Origin: Ephydatia muelleri
Taxonomy: Eukaryota > Porifera > Demospongiae > Spongillida > Spongillidae
Length of the DNA stretch: 64,000 nucleotides
Assembly: GCA_013339895.1 (NCBI GenBank)
Contig: JABACO010000001.1
Coordinates: 11,944,348 to 12,008,347 of the forward strand
Reading direction: 5' to 3'
Both the position numbers and the translations under genes were made by a program. The notes beneath the pieces are model-generated. The model made no database searches. It worked only from the letters and a program-made list of their open reading frames with translations, and was not told where the DNA came from. This document shows, in pieces, positions 47,061-60,008 of the stretch. Position 1 is the first letter of the stretch, and each line of letters starts with the position of its first letter.

Positions 47061-47639
47061 GCACTTCCACATTAATTATGCAAGGTTTTCAATATCCATT
47101 CATTTTTTCTCATTTCCTTATTCAGTCATCATATTTTCCTTTTCTGCTCACCGATTACATGAGGTAATCAATGCACTTATTTATCATTATTTTTTTCAGA
47201 GCTTAGGGCCTTCAAATCGCACTTCCCTTGAATGGTTAGTGAGATACACCCCAAATTCAATGTGCCTACCACGATCATCACGTGGTACCCTATCGTCAGT
47301 CAGCCGTGCCCAGACCTGGTTGTTGTTTATGACCAATATGTACTGACCCCTTGTAAGAGTGGGCACTAATTGGGATTATATGTTGCGAAGACGGAGGTGG
47401 CGATTACACAGAGGAGTTTGCCACTCATAGAATCGACACAGGAGTGCCTGGGCATGACAACCAACCAGTCTTCTTACGGAAGCATCTTGCAAGTCTCAGA
47501 GTCCTAGGTTAGCATGAATGTGACACATACATGATTACAGTAGCTACGTCCGTAAGGCCACTCCAAGTTGTAATCCTGTTTCTCATCCAACTATTATTGA
47601 ATTTCAGAGCGGGCGGGCGGATTTTCAGCATCCCGGAAA

Positions 47640-48880
47640 CCGTGGGTGTGGCTTATTCGGTACATTACGTATATATGCATTCATCTGACGTGAAACCAAT
47701 TTTCTAATACCACAATCAACACAGAACGAACGTAATATAACAAAACAATGCAATGAAGTCTCAGTTACTTCCTTAGAAAATGGGAGGCTTGTTCTTGCAA
47801 ACATCACACTGTGGAAGGTATTTGCTGAACGGCAAATGCCATATTTCCCATCATTGGTTCAGCACAGTACACATAATACTTTGCAAACATAGTAGAGCTT
47901 TTCAACAGGCTCTCTACATGAATATTACGAGTGTATACATCAGCCAATTTTCCCCTCCATTTCTAATCTTGAAGTGGTGCCCCACAAGTGAAAAGAAAAT
48001 TCATTAAGTATTCTTCAAGCTTTTCTCTTTCTGATGCCAACAACCTTTGTTTAGAGTACATAACCTCCACATATTACATTCCTCACACTGTAGCAGCATA
48101 TCCACATTCTTTACATGCCTCAAGCTTGAAGCAAATGGAAGTGTCGTCCTACGCTTGTTTTATTTTGTTGCAAAGATGGGCAGTATCCTCAGAAGTTTCA
48201 AGTTGTTCAGTCATATGACGAATTGGTGATGAAGATTCAAATGCTGCATCTTTCAATGAAACATAAACCTTCCCACGATACCATGATTATGTGATGTCTT
48301 GTGGTATATTGTTCATCAATACTACACTTGGAATCATAGTTACTGAACTTTGTGAAGTCATGATCAGCAACATCAAAACTACTTCCCACTTTCACCATTA
48401 CTCTTCTACCACGCTCTGCTGCTGCCACAGGGAAGCCTGGCTCACCAATCTTCATTCGATGTTTATCATCCAAACAAAACATATGAGAATGTTCTCTGAA
48501 TCTAATAGCAACTCTTTAACATATCGAAATATTGCTGCAGTGTAATGAGCATCTTAATGGGTTTTTCTAGCCTTGCCTGAACCATAAATCGAATGTTCAA
48601 TCGACCAGTGTACTGTAGAGCAGTTTTTGCTGTTTTGCACTTTGGCCAAAACTGCAGTCTGATCCATTCATCACTAAGGATTAGTGTTCCTTCTGCACAT
48701 CGAGCTTTGACCTGCTCTCGAAAGTCACGAATGGAAATTGCTATTGAGAGATGAGTGACAACTGAATGCCTTCTATCATCAACAGCTGTCCCTACACCTT
48801 CATTAATATAAGTTGCTGCCTCATTCCAAAATACATTGTACTTAGTCTTTTTTTTTAGGATTCTTCATTCTCGCAATCAA
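47640..48880 (-). pseudogene. Uncharacterised repetitive ORF family, minus strand, frame-broken
   Basis: The minus-strand translation shows NEAATYINEGVGTAVDDRR, REQVKARCAEGTLILSDEW and RLQFWPKCKTAKTALQYTG. Then come AHYTAAIFRYVKELLLDSE, LDDKHRMKIGEPGFPVAAAE and VADHDFTKFS, with a Cys-containing tail. I recall similar 'DDKHR-K-GEP-FPV' proteins as abundant unannotated repeats in sponges and corals, probably element-encoded, but cannot check. At least two frame changes and several stops break it. Not a host gene call. Confidence 0.5.
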
Positions 48881-48961
48881 AGATGGTACCAGGTTCTTCA
48901 GGTTCCATTTCAATGAATTGCTTTACCCTTAGATCAAGTTTCAGCTTCTTCTGCAGTGTTT

Positions 48962-49136
48962 GCTGTACACCACTGGCCACTCTACTCTTCCATCACCGCC
49001 CCCTACACAAGTACACTACTGGCCACTCCCCTCCATCACCACCCTACACAAGTACACCACTGGCCACACTACTCTTCCATCACCACCCTACACAAGTACA
49101 CCACTGGCCACACTACTCTTTCATCACCACCCTGCT
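48962..49136 (+). repeat. 44-bp minisatellite, about four copies
   Basis: Units 'tacacaagtacaccactggc' + 'cacactactcttccatcacc' + 'accc' repeat head to tail with small changes. Confidence 0.85.
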
Positions 49137-49139
49137 ACA

Positions 49140-49265
49140 AATAGACCCTTCCCTTTAAGAAGAACTCCGGACGTGACATCACTAATCAACGTACTTCACG
49201 AATTGGGTTAAGTATACGTTAATGAGTGATGTCACGTCCGGAGTTCTTTAAAGGGAAGGTCTATT
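49140..49265. repeat. Foldback element, ~126 bp
   Basis: 'atagacccttccctttaaga' at the left pairs with 'ctttaaagggaaggtctatt' at the right. The pairing continues through 'aactccggacgtgacatcac' to a short loop around 'gaattgg'. It separates the 44-bp minisatellite from the ~150-bp satellite and may be a MITE. Confidence 0.85.
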
Positions 49266-49790
49266 GAATGTACAACTCACCTGTCAAGTGCCACGCCCCC
49301 AAGGTCACGTTAATCCAATGACCCCCTTTGAGGAGAAAAGGTGTCACTACATGAAAAGCTTAGGAACATCTTGTCCTCAAGTTATGGTGGTGAACGAGGC
49401 AAGTGTGCTACAATTGAATGTACAACTCACCTGTCAAGGGCCAAGCACTCCAAGGTCACGTGAATCCAATGACCCCTTTGAGGTGAAAAGGTGTCACTGC
49501 ATGAAAAGCTTAAGGAACATCTTGTTCTCAAGTTATGGTGGTGAACGGGGCAAGTGTGTTACAAATTGAATTATACACCTGTCAATTGCCACGCCCTCCA
49601 AGGTCACGTGAATCCAATGATCTGACTCTCATGAAGTGAAAAGGTGTCACATCATTGCATGAAAGCTTAAGGACCATCAGGTCCTCAAACAGGGCAAGTG
49701 TGGCTACAAATTGAATTGTACTACTCACCTGTCAAGTGCCACCACGTGAGTCTATGACTCGAGGTGCACTGCATGGAAAGTCCAAGGAAC
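49266..49790 (+). repeat. ~150-bp satellite, 3.5 copies
   Basis: Units of 150, 152 and 145 bases start at 49266, 49416 and 49568 with 'gaatgtacaactcacctgtc' or a close variant. A partial, more diverged unit starts at 49713. Each contains 'caaggtcacgtgaatccaat' and 'aaggtgtcac'. Confidence 0.9.
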
Positions 49791-50580
49791 AGCCTCCTAT
49801 AATATAAACCTAACTGCACATGTTAACACATAACTTTGGCGTAGGGCCTACAGGCCACTAGGTCCTTGTCCAAAGTTTCTCTATCATTGGTAAGCTATTA
49901 TGACATTAAAATACTACCAACGCTTGAAGTTCAACATGTGAACGTTTGAGTCCGTTTATATTACAATAGCATTGAGTCTTATGATCTACGCTCAATCTCA
50001 CCTTTGCATGAGACATTCCAGCAGGAAAGAATCCATTTGAATTCACGCGCGCCTGAAATAATAACGATAATACTCACGTGCATCAGTTGCATAAATTCAT
50101 TGTTGGACCGTGTTTATGAATATGCGCTATGAATAATTGTAGCCCGTGGATTCATGAAATATACCAGGGGATATTTGAAAATATGCACTGACCTTGGTAT
50201 AATGTTGGTAAACGCAAAATATGCGCAAAAAGTAAAGTAATTTGTGTACAAAGCATTTTGCCAATTACGTGAGGCACTATTAGAGTGGGTGGAGCACATA
50301 TCAACAGTTAACAATGCCATGAAAATTGTGTGCCCTAATTCAGGGGTCAACATTAAGCACTTTTGGGCTACTTGCCCTGTGGGCCAGTGGTTTATGGAAC
50401 CTACTGGCCCCATAAGGCAAGTAATTTGCACGACCCACTTGCCCTTTTATTGATTGGCCATTCACGCATTATTAATAGCATCGTGTGTGTATACATTTAC
50501 TCAAGTGAATTCGAGCAACATGGAGTGTCACTGTTGGTAATGTATTGCATTTAGAGTTATCCTGGTTATCTGAAGGAATA
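49791..50580. other. Noncoding spacer with a piece of the ankyrin-array intron
   Basis: At 50235-50340 'gaggcactattagagtgggt' ... 'cagttaacaatgccatgaaa' matches the intron block repeated throughout 1-18.5 kb. The next 120 bases form another repeat-like unit with 'cttgccct' at both ends. No gene seen. Confidence 0.55.
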
Positions 50581-50581
50581 G

Positions 50582-52870
50582 CTAGGGTACTCCTGTCTCA
50601 TCACTACCCTCTATTTCGTGAAGCTCAGCAGTCAAGTCTTCTACCACTACTTCTTGCTGGTTGGGGTTGAACCGAGGACGCCTCTTACGAAGGCCTGACC
50701 CCCACCATCTGTGCACAGCAGCTCTGGCATCAAACACATCTGGATGTGGTCCCTCTAGTGATAAGTACATCAATTGTGTTAAAGATGGTGTTTCAATGAA
50801 GCCCTCCAGTCATTCTTTAGCGCTTCATGCAAGAAAATCCTCTTTCACAGCAAGCTGTACTTATGGGCATGATTAGATAGAGTTCCATTAAGGTTGCTAA
50901 GCCAGGAAATTTGCTCTTGGTGTTTGGGTGTCCTCACAATGTCGGAAAAAGGTGTGCGCAAACCATCTTTTTCCTGGAAAGGGCATATGTCTTGTACCCA
51001 ACAAACTCACTCAACAAGGATTCTACAGAACATTAGTCCATCTAAATATGCTGATGTAATCCTTATGAAGTGTGATGACATTCTGTTTGCCAGATTCAAT
51101 GAAGATTTCTTAGAAGAAAAATCATGGTGGTCAAGATTTGGCCATGTTGACGAATCAAGAGCCTTAAATTGCGCCAGGATACTATCCTGACTCAAGTCTT
51201 TAAGACGATCATCAAGATGTCTTAAAATTGAGCTGCAATTATATTCCTTGACTCTCATCCTTGTTTCTGTTGCACTTGGGGTAGCATTAACATTATTCAA
51301 TTCCACACCATCATAAATTCCCGGGTAGTAATCAAAGCAGCCATCACCTTGCTTTGCCATATACCTGTACCATCTCCTACTAAATCTGTGATTTGGAGAC
51401 CGGTTTCCTCATACTTCTCTAACGCTTCACCCACAGTGAGGTCATCTGTTTGAAGGTAAGACTTAGTTGTGAAAGGCAATGGAGAATGTCACACATGAAA
51501 AAAATAAACAGCAAGCACTCGAAGTCTTTCATAAACTTAAGCAGATTCTTTGCTCTTCCAATCTGGGTTGGTGATGATTTTCTGGGTCGATCTGGGCTGA
51601 TAATTTCTTCAAAATGTGCAACAAATACCCTGTAACTCTGGCAAGCATGAGTAAAGCTCTATAATGGAATGGCAGCCATCGAGCACCAGAAAGGTTTGTC
51701 GGTTTTAGAACCTTCTCTTCCAATACCTCACCAAGCATCTTTAATTCTCTCAAGGCCTTCGGACTTTGTTTGTATTGCTCATACAAATGAACAAGGGCAT
51801 CATTCAGCTGAGTCCAATCTGGGATGTTGCTGTATAGCATTTAAAATACCAAGCTCTAATCGATGAGCTATACAGTGCACTGTCACTAATGGCTGAGGTC
51901 ACGGCATAGCTTGGCAGCTACCCCTTCCTTGCTACCTAAATTGACAGCTGCCCCATCTGTACCAGAGCAACTACTTTGTTACGCCAATCCAACACTCCTA
52001 CACGGGTAAATATAGCATCAACAGTTTCAAGGATGCCTTCTGCTGTTGCATGTTTTGTGTCCTCTATGCCAATAAAAGATGTAACAACACAGTACCCATA
52101 TCTAGATATCTCACATAAACCAGTTCATTTTCAATATTTGCACTGTCCGTGCTGTCATCAATCATAACTGAAAAGAAACGAGCCTCAGATAACTTGGTAA
52201 TAAGCTTATCTATTTGCTCATGGTAGATATCATATATAAACCTATTACAAGCTATATCTGACTTGTACCACAATGGCATTTTTGATCCAGTACGTACATT
52301 AAGGGCAATTAAATCTGGGAAGTCAGTATATGGCTTCTCATTTTTTGCAATGTAGTATGCAACGTGAAAGGCATTAACCATACAGTGCTCTAATTGCATC
52401 TCCATTTGCTGAAGCACTTGCTTGATAGGTTTTATGGCACTGGTATTCTCCTTGAAAGACTGCTTCTTCATGCACAACTTATGCTTTGTGCTTTCATCGT
52501 GGGAAATCAAAGCATTTGTTCGCAGTCCTTCCAATTCTTTTCCAATAAAAAAACTGGATGATCTGAAAAACGCAAAGCATATCTAATCTTAGGCAGGGTT
52601 GTTTAAAGTGCATAGCATAACCAATATGAGTTGTTTTCTAGTACAGCTCACCTGTCAGCTGCATCTTTATATTCCCCGACACACCTTGCAATACACAAGC
52701 GATTTTTCTTCATCGAATGCAACCCATGGCCATCGTAGTAGCCAAGTACCCTCTGGATCAAATACCCTTTCACGCTTCTCATTCTTCATACAACTTTCTT
52801 CTTTCTTCTCTATCCTTTTCCGTCATCCTTTCTTTCGTGGTGGCTGCTTACCTGGGAAGCGGTCAGCAGC
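50582..52870 (-). mobile_element. hAT-type (ZNF862-like) transposase, decayed, with an intron
   Basis: On the minus strand: a TTF/BED-like zinc finger (FDPEGTWLLRWPWVAFDE then YCKVC, about 52.68-52.80 kb), and GEYKDAADR joined across a GT-AG intron (52563-52651, donor GTGAGC, acceptor TTTTTCAG) to SSSFFIGKELEGLRTNAL. Then HKLCMKKQSFKEN and the DUF4371-like core FFSVMIDDSTDSANIENELV, SGARWLPFHYRALLML, and C-terminal LEGPHPDVFDARAAVHRWW. The frame is lost in several places, most clearly between about 51.84 and 52.06 kb, where the reading passes among frames. The acidic DDSTD motif is kept. No inverted terminal repeats are identified. Confidence 0.7.
52563..52651 (-). other. Intron inside the hAT transposase
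   Basis: The minus strand reads 'gacag|gtgagc' ... 'gcgtttttcag|atc'. Removing these 89 bases joins ADR to SSSFF in frame, so the element is a spliced, genomic-type copy. Confidence 0.5.
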
Positions 52871-53902
52871 TGGAGGCATTAGATTGGACATGGCAAACCA
52901 CGTTAATTAATAAATTTTGTCACACTAATCGTAATTAAAAACAATGTAAATGGGTAAAATTATTTATGGTCAAGTGCCAGCAAATCAGATGTTTGACTGA
53001 TAATAACTGTGCAGTGGAGTTCTCTAATTAATTTAGAATACAGATTTAGCCTGGTATAGTAAGTAAAGATAAAGTGGTGTCGTCAGAAATTATGACTTCA
53101 AACCAAGCAGGATTATTCAATAAAGAGCACATGTATTGGGAAAACGACCCGAGCTGAGGCAAGAGACACTTGTATACCTTGTAGCATTATTTGATTTTAT
53201 AATATAACTGAAGGCAGTGTGTCTGGGGTGATATATCGATTCACATATTTGGCCATTTTTACCTTCTCTTGATCACAAGTGTATTAGTGTCATCTAGTTT
53301 GGTTATTGTGTGACCATCACAAAATCTTATTTTTGATGTTATTTGTTGTAGATCTGGACAAGCTTTGTGTGTACTCGTTCTCTTAAAGTCATTTCTGATG
53401 GTTGAGGGGTTGTAATCATTCTTTCCTCATGTAAGCACAGGAGAGAAATGTGTGCTAAATTGTTGAGGCTGAATATTCTATTGATTGTCAAGCTCCTAAT
53501 ATAATAATTTTCTGATTTTCGTCTGTGTAGGCCACTATATGAGCCTCATAATCATGCTGCAGATAGAATAGTGTGCTGCTAGTAGTTACGTGTACACTAG
53601 TGTTTGTAGGCAAAGGTGCTTTATTGAGTTGCTTGTCTCAGTCGAAGTAAAGCTTCTAAAGCAGTAGCCAAAATGTCGGCTCGTGAATGTGTAATTTCAC
53701 CATTGCATACTGGGTGGTAAGCAGTTGTCTTGATCTGATTGGAGATATTCGCAATTGATTGTGATTCAAATTCAAGGTCCTTAATTGAATACAATGAATG
53801 TGCTCAGAAGTATTCCTCCAAATGTTATTTGTGTTTGTCTCAGCTTCTGGTTACTAGTGGTAAAGTCTTTCATATATTTTCACCTCATACTTTATAATAA
53901 AG
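52871..53902. other. Spacer; dispersed repeat at 53220-53310
   Basis: No gene recognised. 'gtctggggtgatatatcgat' and the next ~90 bases recur at 62994 with about 90% identity. The interval ends at the acceptor 'actttataataaag'. Confidence 0.5.
53220..53312. repeat. Dispersed repeat, copy A (partner 62994-63086)
   Basis: About 92 aligned bases with roughly 8 differences. Both copies translate on the minus strand as HTITKLDD--TLVIKR, hinting at an element-encoded origin. Confidence 0.75.
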
Positions 53903-54208
53903 GTAGTGGCAGCAGTCCTGTGTGTGGACGATCATACTGATATATGTCAGACCACACAATCAGCAAGCAGCCAATGGCGGGCCATTAGTGGGAAACTTGG
54001 CTTTACTTTTGATGAGCTGGACTCCATTGTACGTGAACCTGGCCGGTACGGAGATGTGGCCATGTTAAGGAGATGGTTGGACTGGGCACCACCCGACCAC
54101 TCTGATCCAACACTCCAATGTCTAACATCAGCTCTTCGTGCAGTGGGCAAAGAGAAACAAGCAAACACTCTAACTTCTAACATTGTACAAAAAGTAGTTC
54201 ACAGAATG
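53903..54208 (+). CDS. Death-domain exon (copy 2), intact up to the retroelement
   Basis: Acceptor 'tttataataaag' (phase 0). The exon reads a linker (VDDHTDICQTTQSASS), then a full Death domain: QWRAISGKLGFTFDELDSIV, GDVAMLRRWLDWAPPDHS, LQCLTSALRAVGKEKQAN, followed by NIVQKVVHRM. It is clearly paralogous to 44438-44756, but with an unbroken frame. A BEL/Pao LTR begins at 54209. The frame runs on into it for about 28 codons before a stop at 54290-54292, so a transcript today would carry an LTR-derived tail. Beyond the element, the duplicated target site GAATG is followed by GTA TAA (60149-60154), which would give Val and stop. Its own Roc-COR exons are not seen upstream. Confidence 0.8.
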
Positions 54209-54344
54209 TGTACGAGCCGATTCCAGACAATCACGCCAAAGTCGCGAGAGAGCGCTATCACTAACGAACACGTGAAGAGAGCAACTTTTTAATAAGTTGG
54301 AATTATGGTAAACAAAATGCAAATTAATTAACGAGTATCAACCA
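54209..54344 (-). repeat. 3' LTR of the BEL/Pao element
   Basis: 136 bases beginning 'tgtacgagccgattccagac' and ending 'cgagtatcaacca' (TG...CA). The matching LTR is at the other end. It is preceded by target-site copy GAATG at 54204-54208. Confidence 0.9.
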
Positions 54345-57300
54345 TACCGCCGGCCAAGACCGGTTGGTCTTAAAATAATTATGAAAGTTTAATATCAGAA
54401 TTCTGCTTGGACTGTAGATGGTAGAAGTACAACCAACTTCGTAACAGGTCGTTTATAGATACCCTTTGAAGTCTTAACATCAACCACTCTAACAAGTCCA
54501 TCTTTCCCAGGATAAACACGAACCACCCTAGCAAGAGGCCATAGAGTGGGGACCATTCCATCTTCACGGACGACAACGACATCATCAACAGAAACATTCT
54601 TCACAGGGTGGTGCCACTTACTGTATTTATTGAGTGTAGATAGATATTCGACGGACCATCTGTTCCAAAAATGTCGAACTAAGTATTGACACAAATGCCA
54701 ACGGCGTAGTAATGACATTGAGGGGGTAGAAGTATCTGGGTCAGGGCAGACATGTGAGTGGGCGACCAATCAAGAAGTGACCTGGGGTCAAAACTTCTAT
54801 ACTGTCATCGCTGTGATTGTTGATCGACACAAGTGGTCTGCTATTCAAACAAGCTTCGATTTGAGTCAATACAGTGATTAACTCCTCAAAAGTGAGCTTA
54901 CTGTGCCAACAATTTTCTTCAAATGAATCTTCACACTCTTAACAGTAGATTCCCACAATCCACCAAAGTGTGGGGAATGCTCAGGTATAAATTTCCAAAT
55001 GATGTTTTTGGTTGAACAGAATTCCGAAATTGAACACTGGGTAATCTGCTTCTGGAGGAACTGATTGAATTCTTTGAGCTCACGGTTGGCACCAACAAAA
55101 TTTGTGCCATGATCACTCCATACGAGGGAAGGGTACCCTCTTCGAGCTGTGAAACGGCGTAAAGCCGCGATGAATGCTTCGCTGGTCAAATCAGACACCA
55201 ATTCCAAGTGTACAGCCTTTACACTTAGTGACACAACAACACAAAGGTAGGACTTTACAATTGTTGGTTTTCTAACAGATCCATACTTGACAAGAAATGG
55301 ACCAGCATAATCAAGGCCTACTCTATCAAAAACAGAGTCTGGAGTAATCCTTTCAGCAGGAAGTTGACCCAACATTTGTGGTTGAGGTTTGATGGCTTGT
55401 CGTCTACATGTTTATGCATTGTCTAAGAACTGATCGCACGGTCTTACGGCAATTAAGCAAATGAAAACGATAGCTAAGAGAAGCGAGGACAAGTGTAGGT
55501 CCACCATGTAATAAACGCTGATGCTCTGACCAGATAAGCAATTTTGCTATAGGATGCTTGGCATGGATGACGTTTTGAGTAAGATAGCTTTGAGCGTTCC
55601 TGTCTACCACCTGCACGCAACATTTGGTCTTTGTCAAGAAATGGATGAAGTGTAAGTAGAGCACTAGATATCGGTATGGGCTTGTTAGCTTGGAGACAGG
55701 CAATTTCACTTTCGAAATTATCTCGCTGAGCAAGTCTTATCCAATATACTTCAGAAATGTGCAACTCTAGACTTGTTAATGAAGAAGTTAGTAGAATTCT
55801 GTTAGCCTTGCTTAACTTGGCTAAGCAGTTGTTGATGAATCTCAAACACCAGGCTGTGATCCTCTTGAGGCGAGTGTAGCTTGAATAGCGTTCAAGGCAA
55901 ATAATGGGTTCCACAACATGAACTAGGAAGTAAGACAGATTTCTCTTTCTTCATCATTGAGCTCTTCCGCACGGTTGCCTTCCTCTGGTTTAGGTCTAAT
56001 CAGATGAATAGATTTCAGCCAGCTTGGTCCATTCCACCAAAGATCATTGCAGATCAGCTCAGAAGGGAACAGTCCTCTGGAGGCACAATCAGCAGGATTT
56101 TGGATACCAGCAACGTGTTCCCATCTATCAGGAGGTATACAATCTACAATAGCAGCAATTCGATTCCCCACAAAGGTCTTAAAACGTCTTGGAGAACCAG
56201 TCAGCCAGTTCAGGACTATTGTGCTGTCTGTATACGCATGAACAGAATTGAGTGGTAAGCCAAACAAAGCTTTCAAATGATGAAGTAGCTGAGAAAGCAA
56301 CTGAGCACCACAAAGCTCTAGTCTAGGAATAGTTAGCCTCTTTATTGGTGCTACTTTGGTTTTAGACATGACCAGGGAAACGTACACATTATTCTGTGTA
56401 TCCACCATACGTAGGTAGACTACTGCTGCATAAGCATCTTCTGAAGCGTCACTAAAACCATGCAACTGAAAAGACACTATGTGTGCTTCCTTTGGGTAAT
56501 AACATCTGGGAAGAGATTTGTTTGCAAAGGAGAAAAGTTCAGTTCTCCATTTCAGCCAGATGTCTCGAATTGAGTCAGGGATGGAGTCATCCCAATCCAC
56601 TTTCAACTCCCATACTTTTGTAACAAGATCTTCATTTTAATGATAGTAGGTGAAACCAACCCAAAACGTCAAATGTTTTTGCTATGTCAGACACAAGAGC
56701 TCGTTTGGTGACACGACAAGGATTAGGAGGAAGTACGTTATTGACAGTAAGACAAAATTCGTCCGATTTAGTATTCCATTCAAGACCAAGTGTTTTGGTG
56801 CTTTCCCTTCCATCATGAATGTGGTGAATAGCTTCAGAGTCACGAATATCAGGATCTATATTCTGTAGGACAGCTAAATTACTAGAATTCCATTTCCGCA
56901 ACAAGAAACCTCCGTGAGAGAGAAGGCACTGTAATTCTTGCTGCAGCTTGATTGCCATCTCAACATTGTCAGCACCAGTCAAACAGTCGTCAACGTAGAA
57001 TGATTCTTCTACTGCTTTGGCAGCTAGAGGATATTTGGTAGCGAAATCCATTGCATTCTGTTTGACGCACATGTTAGCAGCAAAAGATGATGCTGATACT
57101 CCAAACGTGACGCGGGTCATGCGATAATCCTTCAGTGTTTCAGACTGACTTGATCTCCACACAAATCGATGGAAATCACGATCAGATTGAACCAATTGCA
57201 CTGCTCGATACATCTTGTTAATGTCTGCTGTAATCGCAATGCGATGCATTCGAAAGCGTAAAAGAACATCCATTAGAGTCGAATGCACAGTTGGTCCAAC

Positions 57301-60008
57301 AAGGAGGATGTCATTCAATGATACACCAGATGAAGACTTTGCTGATGCATCAAAACTGCTCTGATCTTGGTAGTAGTACTTGAATTCTTGTATACAACAT
57401 GCATGGGCAAATAGAACACCTGAGATGTAGGTTTTCTCCATTTCTTCTAGAGGTACAAGTTTCTGCATGTCCAAGATCCATGTATTCTATCATTACAGAG
57501 CTGAAATCTTGAAATAAAACCTTTTGCGTTCAGAGAGCGTTCCAATGAGAAAAATCTTCTGACAGCTTGTGTGCGTGATTCTCCAATCTGTTTTGCATCC
57601 AGTCGTTTTGGCAAAGACACCATAAAACCTTCTTCAGTGCGAAAGTGGTTGTCTTTAAAATGACTTAAGACGCTTCGTTCTTCTAATGAGAATGCAGCAT
57701 TGCTGGTTGGACCTTCCTCAATCTCCCAGAACTTACGCAGAATATCATCCTTGAATCCTACAATAGTGTGCAGTGCAGCTACTACTCCTGTAGATGCGAT
57801 GGACTCAGTTCGCCCACTAAGCACCCAACCAAATTCTGTTTCAAATGCGACTGGAGATCCAGCGGGACCTGACCGCCGACCTTGACGCAAAACATCAGCA
57901 AATAGGTCAGCACCCAGAAGTAGATCAATCTTTCCAGGTTGTCCAAAATTGGGGTCAGCTAGGACAAGGTTAGTCAAATGCTTCCAACTCGAATCAAACG
58001 AACAGGATATGTGGGTAGATCGCATGTGACCTTTGGAACCACTATAGCTGTGATGCCAATCTTTCTGACTGAGGATCTGACAGCTGAGATTTTAAAACTT
58101 GAGATATGTTGAACTGGATTATCATGAGAGAAATCTCCTATTCCTGAAATACGCACATTTTGCCTAAATCGTGGGAGGCAAAGGCCTTGGGCTAGGTGTT
58201 CTGAGACAAAGGAAGCTGAGGAGGCACTGTCCAACAAAGCTCGTGCTTCTATTGAAGAGCCGTCAGGAGCATAAACCACAATGCGACAAGTCATTAGTAA
58301 TAGATTAGATTTAAGCCTAACAGCAGTACTCGTAGATACTTTGACTTCAGCCAAATTGCTATCAACTTGTTTGTCCTTGTGAAGCAAAGTATGGTGTGGT
58401 TTTTGGCATTTGTGACATTTATGCACAGACTTGCAATTCTTGACAACATGACCACTAGATAAGCAATTCATGCAAAGGTTGTTATCCTTTAGTGTGGCTA
58501 CCATCTGATCATGGGGTAGTGATTGGAATTTAGGGCACACATACAAAGGGTGTTTATCAGCTCTGCACACAATACATTGATTACTTACAGCAGCATGATG
58601 CGATGTAAAAGAGGTCAGAGGTTTTCCTGGGGTGGTGAACTTCTTTTCAGATGTGAAATTGTGGTAAGGCTTCTTAACTGCAATGATTGCTGAACCTTCA
58701 GATGCTTGTGCACGTAGATCAATAAAATCCAACAAATCCTGGTAATGTGGCACTTTTGCCTCAGACTGACTGTGCTTCTGCCATTCAAACTGAGTGGTAG
58801 CATCTAGTTTGAGCTCAAGCATGGAGGTGATGAAAGGACCTGATGGGTCATAGTCCATTGATTTTAATGCACGGAGATGTTGAGTAACAATGTCATGGAG
58901 GTGACGTAGTTCTTTGCCAGTTCCTTCCTTCAAGGATGGTACTTCCAGAATTAACCGAACATGTGTTTGATGAATCAGGCGTGGGCGATCATATCGTGAC
59001 TTAAGACATTCAATTGCTTCCAAGTAATGTTCACCCGACTGGGATAATCCTTCAATCATGTTCTTAGCAGATCCACCTTTTAGTGCGTGCTGTAGGTATA
59101 CGAGTTTCTCAGAGTTTGTCAGGCTTTTGCGGTCATGAACTGAAATACTAAATTGTTCCCAAAATTGCCTCCAATGTAGGAGATTGCCATCAAGGTAGGA
59201 ACATCAATCTTGGGTAGTTTGACTCCTGTACCACTAGCAACAGATGCAGTAGATTCAAGTTGACTATTGATCAGCTTCTTGATTTTGTGAGAGCAATCGA
59301 ACAATGCGGTTTCTATTTTGGAGTGGTGTGCAAATAACTCGTCATCGTCTTTTGGTTCAAGATCTATTATGTCACTATAGAGTGCAGCAAGGTCCTTTTT
59401 ATAGTCTGAGAGCTGTTCCTGGCATTGCTGAACAATGGATATGTCAAAGTCTTCAGCATCTCCAACGAGGTCTGCCATCTGTTCTTCCATGACCTTGAGA
59501 CCCTTTTCTATACGCGATATTTTGAGCGAGATCGATCTGCGTTCACGTCCGTTTCCCTTAATGGACGCGTCGACAATGGGCTCCATTAAGCGATGAAGAC
59601 GAGCAGTCATTGCAGCGATGTCATCGTCGTGCTTGTCCAAAGCGATTTGTTCTTGCTCCAAAGTATCGCCGTCTTCTAGTTTATCGATAATTTGCATGTG
59701 AAGCTCCTTAAAGCTCGAATCGAGGTCATTCAATTTAGAGAGCAGCTGTTGCGCGTGCCCAGGAGTTGCCGGTTGATCCGCGGTAGCTTCTAATTCTTTC
59801 AGCCGGTTTACCAATCGAGTAATAGAACTCCGAGTAACGCCTCTTCTACTCCGAAGTTGTCCGAGCGCGAGAGCGACTTCTTCTGCCATGCCAACAGGTG
59901 GGGGCGAAGATAATGCGCAAACGAAAAAACAGATAATTCGGCTTGTTGCCTGAAATACAGCCAATGAGCGATGCTGGGAAGTTGATTCCCGGCTCGAAGG
60001 ACCAAAAA

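Noticed and set aside
48962-49790. CRISPR-like array
   Set aside because: The repeats are directly abutting tandem units without unique spacers, and the genome is eukaryotic.
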